A stretch of DNA of 9,407 nt, from positions 1 to 9,407 of the forward strand of contig JAFXBH010000053.1 in NCBI GenBank assembly GCA_017521875.1. The letters run 5' to 3'. A model generated the notes under the pieces. That model ran no database searches, was not told where the DNA came from, and was given only the letters and a program-made list of their open reading frames with translations. A program made the position numbers and the translations under genes. This document shows, one piece after another, positions 1-5,038 of the stretch. This DNA is from Oscillospiraceae bacterium. GTDB taxonomy: Bacteria > Bacillota > Clostridia > Oscillospirales > Oscillospiraceae. How positions within the stretch are numbered: the stretch's first letter is position 1; each line of letters begins with the position of its first letter.

Positions 1-1008
1 CTGGCGGATATGCGCAAGATCTACGAAGATCTGGATGTGCATTTCGAGGAGTGGCTGGGTGAGAGCGGCGCGGATCCCTACATTCCCGCAATGGTCAAGG
101 ATATGCAGGAGAGAGGCATCGCCGTGCAGTCCGACGGCGCGTGGGTCATTCCCGTTGCCGAGGAGGGAGATAAGAACGAGATTCCTCCCTGCATTTTGGT
201 GAAATCCGACGGCTCTTCCATTTACGCCACCACCGACCTTGCCACCATTGTCCAGAGAATGCAGGACTACAAGCCCGGCAAGCTGCTGTACCTCACCGAC
301 AAGCGGCAGAACCTCCACTTTGAGCAGGTATTCCGTGCCGCCCGGAAGGCCGGGATCGTCAAGCCGGAGACCGAACTGGAGCATGTAGGCTTCGGCACGA
401 TGAACGGCGCTGACGGCAAGCCTTTTAAGACCCGGGACGGCGGCGTACTGCGGTTGGAGCAACTGATCGCGGATATGACCGATTTCGTTCGTTCCAAAGT
501 TGTGGAGAATAAAATTGTGGACGATGCGGATGTGGAAGAAACCACCGCCAAAATCGCCATGGCAGCCCTGAAATACGGCGATCTCAGCAACCAACCTACC
601 AAGGACTACAACTTTGATATGGAGCGGTTTGCCGCATTCGAAGGTAACACCGGCCCCTACATTCTTTACACCATTGTCCGTGTCAAGTCCATTTTGGCCA
701 AGTACGGTGCTTGGGAGCATCTGCCCATTGCCGTTCCCGCCAATCCGTTTGCCAAAGATCTGATGCTGGCCATTACCAAGGTCGGCCCGGCTTTGGAGAG
801 CGCCCTGAAGACCTCCTGTCCCAACCTGATCTGTGCCTATATTTATGAATTGGCCGGCGCGGTGAATAAGTTCTATCACGAGACCCGGATTCTGTCGGAA
901 GAAGACAAGAATTTGCAGGCAGGCTATATCAGCCTGATCGGTCTGGCAAAGAATATTCTGGAGACCTGTATCGACATTTTAGGCTTCTCTGCCCCGGAAA
1001 AAATGTAA
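1..1008 (+). CDS. argS: Arginyl-tRNA synthetase, 3' part (5' end outside window)
   Basis: Cytoplasmic class I synthetase that charges tRNA-Arg with arginine using ATP. The frame is open from base 1, giving 335 visible residues. Full-length bacterial enzymes are about 550-600 residues, so the N-terminal tRNA-binding domain and the HIGH motif lie upstream. Visible landmarks are SDGSSIYATTDLA (about 69-81), the LTDKRQNLHFEQVF segment (about 98-111), HVGFGTMNG (about 128-136) and KTRDG (143-147), which takes the place of KMSKS in many ArgRS. These are followed by a DALR-type helical anticodon-binding domain containing NTGPYILYTIVRVKSIL and the typical C-terminal ending ILGFSAPEKM. The stop codon TAA (1006-1008) is five bases before a strong terminator hairpin. 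The protein appears intact through the visible part, and no frameshift is seen. Confidence 0.97.
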   Translation: MADMRKIYEDLDVHFEEWLGESGADPYIPAMVKDMQERGIAVQSDGAWVIPVAEEGDKNEIPPCILVKSDGSSIYATTDLATIVQRMQDYKPGKLLYLTDKRQNLHFEQVFRAARKAGIVKPETELEHVGFGTMNGADGKPFKTRDGGVLRLEQLIADMTDFVRSKVVENKIVDDADVEETTAKIAMAALKYGDLSNQPTKDYNFDMERFAAFEGNTGPYILYTIVRVKSILAKYGAWEHLPIAVPANPFAKDLMLAITKVGPALESALKTSCPNLICAYIYELAGAVNKFYHETRILSEEDKNLQAGYISLIGLAKNILETCIDILGFSAPEKM

Positions 1009-1012
1009 AAAC

Positions 1013-1044
1013 AAAAGACACGCGTACTGTTACGCGTGTCTTTT
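1013..1044. terminator. Bidirectional Rho-independent terminator between convergent genes
   Basis: A perfect 14-bp stem (1013-1026 with 1031-1044) closes a CTGT loop. Both arms end in A/T runs, so each strand carries a U tract: TTTTATTTTG after the hairpin on the plus strand and TTTTGTTTTTAC on the minus strand. It ends argS from the left and the GH3/radical SAM unit from the right. The radical SAM stop codon (1043-1045) lies inside the stem. Confidence 0.93.
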
Positions 1045-1873
1045 ATTTTGTAAATCGGCTTGCATAGCCACAGCGGCGGCACAGTTCTTCCACCGGCTCT
1101 TTCCAGGAAAATCCGTCGTATATGGCCTTGGCTCGGGGGCTTTCCAAAATTTCTTCCATACTTTGGGCGAACAAATTGCCCAAGGGGATATCCCCCTCGT
1201 GGTCTAAGCAGCAAGGCACTACCGTGCCATCCCACAGGACACCTAACTGGTCTCGCAGGCCGTAGCAGAAAACTGTTTCTTCCGTAGGCTCTGCATTTAA
1301 GTCCGGCCAGTCAAATTTCTCGCCGTATTCCAGAAATACCCTGTCTCCGATTTGGGTTCCCTGCCGTTTTTCTGCCCAGGGTTTGGGGAAATACTGCTCC
1401 ATTGTGCGGAGAATTTCTCCGTTCTTCTCCTCCAAACCGCCCTGATTCCACAGCCGGTACACCACCAGTTTTTCCCCTGCTGCTACCTGTCCGAATCGGA
1501 AACAATCGGCAAGATACTGTTCAAAGGGAACGGCCAAATCGTTGGCCTCGAAGGCGTGGAGGGAGATATTCACCTTGTGGAGATTGGGGGCAGACAGGAT
1601 CATTTCCTGCTGCCGGGCAAGGAGCGTGCCGTTGGTGGTGAGAATCACCTTGAAATCCTTGGCTTTTTCCAAAAATTCTTTCAAATCCGGGTGGCACAGC
1701 GGCTCGCCCATCAAATGAAAATACAGATATTCCGTGTAAGGCCGCAGTTTTGGTATCAGCGTTGCAAATGCCGCCGGGGTCATACGGCCGGGAGCACGGT
1801 GTGTGCCGGGGCAAAAGGCGCAGTTTAGGTTGCACAAGTTGGATATTTCCACATAAATCTTTCGGAATCTCAC
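1043..1873 (-). CDS. Radical SAM protein with reduced SPASM-like C-terminal domain
   Basis: A cytoplasmic iron-sulfur enzyme of 276 residues; the substrate is unknown. The cluster motif CNLNCAFC (Cys14, Cys18, Cys21) binds the SAM-cleaving 4Fe-4S cluster. It is followed by a GEPL motif (about 60-66) and a VILTTNGTLL strand. The C-terminal part has a SPASM-like start, CX12GX4C (Cys203, Gly216, Cys221, then Cys222), and a final CRRC (265, 268), after which the protein ends. The later cysteines of a full SPASM domain are missing, so one auxiliary cluster is the most it could hold. Start choice: GTG at 1873 has GGGAGG upstream and overlaps the previous gene's TGA as GTGA, which implies translational coupling. 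A longer in-frame start at 1978 would extend into the GH3 coding region and gives an unlikely Cys-rich leader. SPASM proteins often modify peptides or act as anaerobic sulfatase-maturing-type enzymes, but nothing here fixes the substrate. Confidence 0.9.
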   Translation of the reverse strand: MRFRKIYVEISNLCNLNCAFCPGTHRAPGRMTPAAFATLIPKLRPYTEYLYFHLMGEPLCHPDLKEFLEKAKDFKVILTTNGTLLARQQEMILSAPNLHKVNISLHAFEANDLAVPFEQYLADCFRFGQVAAGEKLVVYRLWNQGGLEEKNGEILRTMEQYFPKPWAEKRQGTQIGDRVFLEYGEKFDWPDLNAEPTEETVFCYGLRDQLGVLWDGTVVPCCLDHEGDIPLGNLFAQSMEEILESPRAKAIYDGFSWKEPVEELCRRCGYASRFTK

Positions 1874-4398
1874 AAAAGAGCCTCCCGTTTCTTCTTGCCC
1901 CGATACCACAAAATGCCAAACACAACGGACATAACCACGCTGGCAGCAAATGTGGCAGCAAGGACAGTTACAGGCCAAATCTCCGTGCTGCGGACAGAGG
2001 TGTCCTCTCCAATGCCGTTCATCGCAGCGGAATTGGCCACTGCGTACAAGTGGTAATGGCAGGCCTTTCGCATGGCCGAGACTACCACCGGGTCATTTTC
2101 ATATTTTTTCAGTTGGTTGAGGTGGGTTTTTTCCTGTGTACCGAAACCGGTCACCCCGGCCATCACACCGTCCACATAGGACATTTGGGCGGCCAGTTCG
2201 GAATCGCAGAGGACAATACCGGTATACCCCCACTCCTGACGCAGAATATCCTGCATCTGTTCTGTGGCGCTGCCGGACCATTGAGCGCCCAGCCGGTGGT
2301 TTTCCGCCATCATGCCTTTGGCGTTGCTCTCCTGCAGGGCATACTGCCAGAATCGCAGATTCTGTTCCCGGGCGGTCTGTTCGTTCTGCCACAAAGCCAC
2401 ATTCCCCAGATCAGGGCCTTCTACCAAGGCAATGACACCCTTACTCTGCACACCCAGCACCTGTCCTGCGCAGGTCTTACCGGCCAAAAACGCATCTTCC
2501 GACGCTGCGCCGGAGATCTGCAGACCGAAAACACCCTGCTGCAGGCAGAAGTTGCCCAAGAGAGTTCCCAGTTCGTACATCAGTTCGGTATCAAAGGATG
2601 CCGCCAAAGTGGCGACGCTGCCATACCCGTATCGGACACCGGGGGCTTCCACCCCGTCTACCGCGGGCAATACCCGATCAGCATCAGACAAAAGGGTCTG
2701 CATCTGCCGGAATGTCAGTTGATCCAGCAAAGTCTGCCATTGGGGGTCATCAAAGGCAAGGCCTACCATATCGTAGAGCGTCAAGCCGTTCTGCGCCCCC
2801 AGGGTGGGCATCGGTACAGAGGGGTAATCTCCGGGAGAATACTGGGTTTTTTCCATGTCTGCCAGGAGTTTTTGTGTCAATTGGAACGGCTTGGGAGCGT
2901 TGTTTCCCGAAGAAGCCCAGTCTCTCCGGGAGAGCCATTTCGTCTCTTCGGTAATGCCGGTATATCCGTTGGGGTCTGCGAAGGACAGCCGGTTTTGGGA
3001 TTCTTTTGTCTCCGGCTGAAGTTGCTCCCACCGATAGGTCAGGGTGGCGTCCCCGGCCATTGTCATACGGTATTCTGTGGACTCAGGAGTGCATTCTTTG
3101 GCAGCAAGAATATTGTTGACCGCGGCATGGGCATCCCGGGCCACGGTGAGGTAGTAGTTTCCTGCATCCAGCCGGTAAGCGCCAGACATCGTGTCATAGG
3201 AGAACATATCCCCTTTGTTTACCAAAACAGTAACCTTTTCACTGTCTCCGGGGGCGAGCAATTTCGTCTTTGCCATACCCACCAGGGAGACCGACGGCTT
3301 TTCAATACCGTTTTCCCGGTCATAATCGGTGTAAGGGGTCTGGGCATAGACCTGCACCACCTCTTTGCCGGCCACTGCGCCGGTATTGGTAACAGTCACC
3401 GACAGTTCCAATTTGCCGGTCTGGGCGTGATGCTCCACGGTCATATCCGAATAGGTGAATATGGTATAGGAAAGGCCGTAGCCAAAGGGAAACACCACAT
3501 GGTCGCTATACAGGAAATTGCCGGCATTGCCGGTACCCATCACATAGTCTTCATACCGGGTCTCAAAATACTTGTAGCCGGTGTAGATTCCCTCCCGGGT
3601 CAGGGTATACATCAGGGCATTTTCGGGCATATTCTCTCCTGCAACACCGCCGTAAGTCTCAGGAGAAACAGACTGTGCCGCCACAGTTTGGGTGTAGGGC
3701 AGTCTGCCGGAGGGAGTATCCTTGCCGGAGAGCAACTGGGCCACGGCATCAGGCACAATCACGCTCCCCAGCAGCAGCGCCGCATCTATACCGCAGGCAT
3801 CTCCCATCAGGAAATCCGCGCGGGTGAGACTGTCTGTGCAGAGCAAAACCACCAGTTTTTCTGAAGTTTCAGCAGCCCTTTGCAAAAGAGAACTTGTCTC
3901 CCCCTCCGGCACGCCGGAAAGGCACACAACCGCCACATCTGTCTCTCCGTCACTCAGGGTAAATCCAGCCTTCTGCAAGGCAGTTTCCAATTCCTCTCGG
4001 CGGAAATTCAAAGGATTCTCCCCAGAATCAAAGACAAGGCGAATCTGACTGCCGCCGGTCAGGGGCAGGGCCTTATGATTGTTCATCAGCAGCACAGCGC
4101 TTTCGCAGGCAGCCTGCTTGTAAATTTCTTTGGCGTGTTCTGCCAACTGTTCAGGCGTTTCAAAATCCGAAGTATAATACAGGGCTTTGGCGTCCTCTTT
4201 GGATAATCTCCAAAAATCCGCACCAAACCAGTCTGCCACGGTCTTTTCGTGGCGTTTTGCCGCCACCGTCAGCGGGGCAGACACCACCGCAAGCACCAGG
4301 AAAAGGACGCACAATCCCCGCCAAGGAGAAATATACTTTCTCTTGGCTTTTTTGTAGGCTTTTCTGCGTTTTTTCCATTCCTGTCTGCGCTGATCCAT
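1870..4398 (-). CDS. Membrane-anchored, domain-permuted GH3-like protein, probably with impaired active site
   Basis: 842 residues. A basic cytoplasmic N-terminus (RRQEWKKRRKAYKKAKRK) precedes a TM helix (about 28-47). Next come a GH3 C-terminal-type domain (about 75-320; ACESAVLLMNN, PSGRLPYT, GIYTGYKYFETRY, FPFGYGLSY), a fibronectin-III-like domain (about 330-440), a GH3 TIM-barrel-type domain (about 545-790; VDGVEAPGVR, ILRQEWGYTGIVLCD, HYHLYAVANSAAMNG) and a second TM helix (about 809-831) with a basic tail. The C-domain-first order is known from Ruminococcus albus-type beta-glucosidases. The large domain would lie outside the membrane. The expected KHF motif is not recognisable where VEGPD stands, the SDW nucleophile motif reads CDS (Asp732 kept), and the following GxDxM reads AGVTGF. 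It may therefore not be a normal glucosidase. Start ATG 4398 has GGAG seven bases upstream; an in-frame ATG at 4440 is too close to the -10 and lacks a ribosome binding site. It is the first gene of the unit with the radical SAM gene. Confidence 0.85.
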   Translation of the reverse strand: MDQRRQEWKKRRKAYKKAKRKYISPWRGLCVLFLVLAVVSAPLTVAAKRHEKTVADWFGADFWRLSKEDAKALYYTSDFETPEQLAEHAKEIYKQAACESAVLLMNNHKALPLTGGSQIRLVFDSGENPLNFRREELETALQKAGFTLSDGETDVAVVCLSGVPEGETSSLLQRAAETSEKLVVLLCTDSLTRADFLMGDACGIDAALLLGSVIVPDAVAQLLSGKDTPSGRLPYTQTVAAQSVSPETYGGVAGENMPENALMYTLTREGIYTGYKYFETRYEDYVMGTGNAGNFLYSDHVVFPFGYGLSYTIFTYSDMTVEHHAQTGKLELSVTVTNTGAVAGKEVVQVYAQTPYTDYDRENGIEKPSVSLVGMAKTKLLAPGDSEKVTVLVNKGDMFSYDTMSGAYRLDAGNYYLTVARDAHAAVNNILAAKECTPESTEYRMTMAGDATLTYRWEQLQPETKESQNRLSFADPNGYTGITEETKWLSRRDWASSGNNAPKPFQLTQKLLADMEKTQYSPGDYPSVPMPTLGAQNGLTLYDMVGLAFDDPQWQTLLDQLTFRQMQTLLSDADRVLPAVDGVEAPGVRYGYGSVATLAASFDTELMYELGTLLGNFCLQQGVFGLQISGAASEDAFLAGKTCAGQVLGVQSKGVIALVEGPDLGNVALWQNEQTAREQNLRFWQYALQESNAKGMMAENHRLGAQWSGSATEQMQDILRQEWGYTGIVLCDSELAAQMSYVDGVMAGVTGFGTQEKTHLNQLKKYENDPVVVSAMRKACHYHLYAVANSAAMNGIGEDTSVRSTEIWPVTVLAATFAASVVMSVVFGILWYRGKKKREALL

Positions 4399-4430
4399 GG
4401 TATTACTCCGTTTCCATTTGTGATAGTAAA

Positions 4431-4459
4431 ATCGTACCACACCCCCCTGCCGAAATCAA
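4431..4459 (-). promoter_or_regulatory. Sigma-A-type extended -10 promoter of the GH3/radical SAM unit
   Basis: On the minus strand, TTGATT (4459-4454) and TACGAT (4436-4431) are separated by exactly 17 bp, and a TG one base before the -10 gives an extended -10. The GH3 start codon follows about 33 bases after the -10, with GGAG in between. Sequence inference only. Confidence 0.7.
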
Positions 4460-4484
4460 GGATTATCTCGGATTTCTCAGGGTG

Positions 4485-4523
4485 TTTGAAAAATTTTCCG
4501 TATTTTTCCGTATATTTGAAAAA
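4485..4523. repeat. Nested direct repeats in the divergent promoter region
   Basis: TTTGAAAAA occurs at 4485-4493 and again at 4515-4523, exactly 30 bp apart. Between them is a perfect tandem 10-mer, TTTTCCGTAT (4494-4503 and 4504-4513). The A- and T-runs recur at roughly one helical turn, which suggests bent DNA. The block sits just upstream of the tRNA -35 box, where an A/T-rich UP element would lie, and behind the divergent GH3 promoter. Operator, UP element or simple curvature are all possible. Confidence 0.6.
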
Positions 4524-4527
4524 GTAG

Positions 4528-4556
4528 TTGCAAAAATAAAATTACCGTGTTATAAT
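4528..4556 (+). promoter_or_regulatory. Strong sigma-A promoter of the tRNA-Gln/tRNA-Lys operon
   Basis: TTGCAA (4528-4533) and a consensus TATAAT (4551-4556) are separated by 17 bp, with TG one base before the -10. Transcription would start near 4563, about 26 bases before tRNA-Gln. The short leader contains a 5-bp hairpin (GTCCG 4566-4570 with CGGAC 4575-4579), probably removed during 5' processing. Confidence 0.88.
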
Positions 4557-4588
4557 ACTCCGTGTGTCCGATGCCGGACCGCCTATAT

Positions 4589-4663
4589 TGGGATGTCGCC
4601 AAGCGGTAAGGCACCAGACTTTGACTCTGGCATTCGTAGGTTCAAATCCTGCCATCCCAGCCA
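4589..4663 (+). tRNA. tRNA-Gln, anticodon UUG
   Basis: 75 bases including an encoded CCA. The acceptor stem TGGGATG/CATCCCA begins with the U1-A72 pair typical of tRNA-Gln; the discriminator is G4660. The D stem GCC/GGC, anticodon stem CCAGA/TCTGG around loop CTTTGAC (anticodon TTG at 4621-4623), and T stem GTAGG/CCTGC around TTCAAAT all form. It reads CAA and, by wobble, CAG codons. It is co-transcribed with tRNA-Lys after a 4-base spacer. Confidence 0.97.
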
Positions 4664-4667
4664 AAAT

Positions 4668-4743
4668 GACCCGCTAGCTCAGTTGGCAGAGCAACTGCCT
4701 TTTAAGCAGTGGGTCCGGAGTTCGAATCTCCGGCGGGTCACCA
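4668..4743 (+). tRNA. tRNA-Lys, anticodon UUU
   Basis: 76 bases including an encoded CCA. The acceptor stem is GACCCGC/GCGGGTC with discriminator A4740. The anticodon stem ACTGC/GCAGT encloses loop CTTTTAA (anticodon TTT at 4701-4703). The T stem CGGAG/CTCCG encloses TTCGAAT. It reads AAA and AAG. The last base of CCA is also the first base of the terminator stem, so the mature 3' end abuts the hairpin. Confidence 0.97.
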
Positions 4744-4783
4744 AAAAAGAGGTAGATACCAAAAGGTATCTACCTCTTTTTTC
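4743..4783 (+). terminator. Rho-independent terminator of the tRNA operon
   Basis: A perfect 18-bp stem (4743-4760 with 4765-4782) closes an AAAA loop; the 3' arm ends in TTTTTT and continues TTCTTG-like beyond 4778. The arms carry GAGGTAGATACC and its complement. A very strong terminator that ends the tRNA transcript. Confidence 0.93.
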
Positions 4784-4816
4784 TTGGGAACAAGACGGAG
4801 ATTCGAAAAACTAAAT

Positions 4817-4836
4817 GCGGCGCGGATGAGCGCCGC
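4817..4836. repeat. Short GC-rich intergenic hairpin
   Basis: GCGGCGC (4817-4823) pairs with GCGCCGC (4830-4836) around GGATGA. No T tract follows, so it is not a standard terminator. It begins the gene-free stretch 4784-5038, which holds this hairpin, a second palindrome, a tandem repeat and a terminator. I see no gene in that stretch: the open frames crossing it lack ribosome binding sites or run through repeats. Confidence 0.55.
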
Positions 4837-4865
4837 CGCCGAGGGCTAGACCGAGGCGAACCTTA

Positions 4866-4889
4866 ATTTTTGCCCCCTGGGGCAAAAAT
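4866..4889. repeat. Perfect palindrome with GCCCC/GGGGC core and A/T ends
   Basis: An 11-bp inverted repeat, ATTTTTGCCCC with GGGGCAAAAAT, around a CT spacer. The T run lies on the 5' side of the stem on both strands, so no U tract follows the hairpin and terminator function is unlikely. It directly abuts the first 44-bp tandem repeat unit and may be part of the same intergenic repeat element. Confidence 0.65.
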
Positions 4890-4995
4890 GCAAACGAATC
4901 GACCGCGGGTCACCTCCCAAAAGGTGGTGAGACGCAAACGAATCGACCGCGGGTCACCTCCTAAAAGGAAGTGAGACGCATACGAATCGACTACA
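4890..4995. repeat. 44-bp tandem direct repeat, two full units and a partial third
   Basis: Unit 1 is 4890-4933 and unit 2 is 4934-4977. They differ at 3 of 44 positions. A decayed third unit (4978-4995) keeps GCATACGAATCGACTACA. Each full unit has two small palindromes: GACC-GCG-GGTC, and a CACC...GGTG hairpin in unit 1 that is rearranged but still pairs in unit 2. Each unit carries TCACCTCC, which matches the anti-Shine-Dalgarno tail of 16S rRNA. There are no spacers between units, so this is not a CRISPR array. A REP-like or miniature mobile element remnant is the likeliest explanation. Confidence 0.8.
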
Positions 4996-5000
4996 ATCCA

Positions 5001-5032
5001 TAAAAATACAGGGGCGATAGATGTATCGCCCC
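5001..5032 (-). terminator. Rho-independent terminator of the ECF sigma operon
   Basis: On the minus strand a 9-bp stem (5032-5024 with 5019-5011, GGGGCGATA/TATCGCCCC) closes a 4-base loop and is followed by TGTATTTTTATGG. It starts 6 bases after the stop codon of the secreted protein gene. The GGGGCG...CGCCCC core resembles interspersed palindromes that I associate with Oscillospirales intergenic regions (recollection, not checked). Confidence 0.8.
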
Positions 5033-5038
5033 CATATT

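Noticed and set aside
1874..1978. N-terminal extension of the radical SAM protein (MACNCPCC...)
   Set aside because: It lies within GH3 coding sequence. The GTG at 1873 has a good ribosome binding site and a stop/start overlap, and it places the CX3CX2C motif at the usual distance from the N-terminus.
1750..3864. Very long open frame (704 codons) on the plus strand
   Set aside because: It lies wholly antisense to the GH3 and radical SAM genes, whose proteins show clear family motifs. Its translation is rich in His, Gly, Gln and Cys without domain signatures and has no convincing ribosome binding site; it reflects the codon bias of the opposite strand.
4399..4440. Upstream ATG for the GH3 protein
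   Set aside because: It overlaps the predicted -10 region and lacks a ribosome binding site; the ATG at 4398 has GGAG at good spacing and begins the basic pre-TM segment.
4257..4814. Plus-strand open frame of 185 codons
   Set aside because: It runs through the GH3 start, both promoters, both tRNA genes and the tRNA terminator, so it cannot be a real gene.
4866..4889. Palindrome as a terminator
   Set aside because: The T run is on the 5' side of the stem on both strands, so no U tract follows the hairpin.
4890..4977. CRISPR array
   Set aside because: The 44-bp units are directly adjacent with no unique spacers, there are only two full copies, and no cas genes are nearby.
4743..5000. tRNA-adjacent integration site (attachment site)
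   Set aside because: No integrase, no duplicated tRNA 3' end and no phage-like genes follow; a strong native terminator directly abuts the tRNA.
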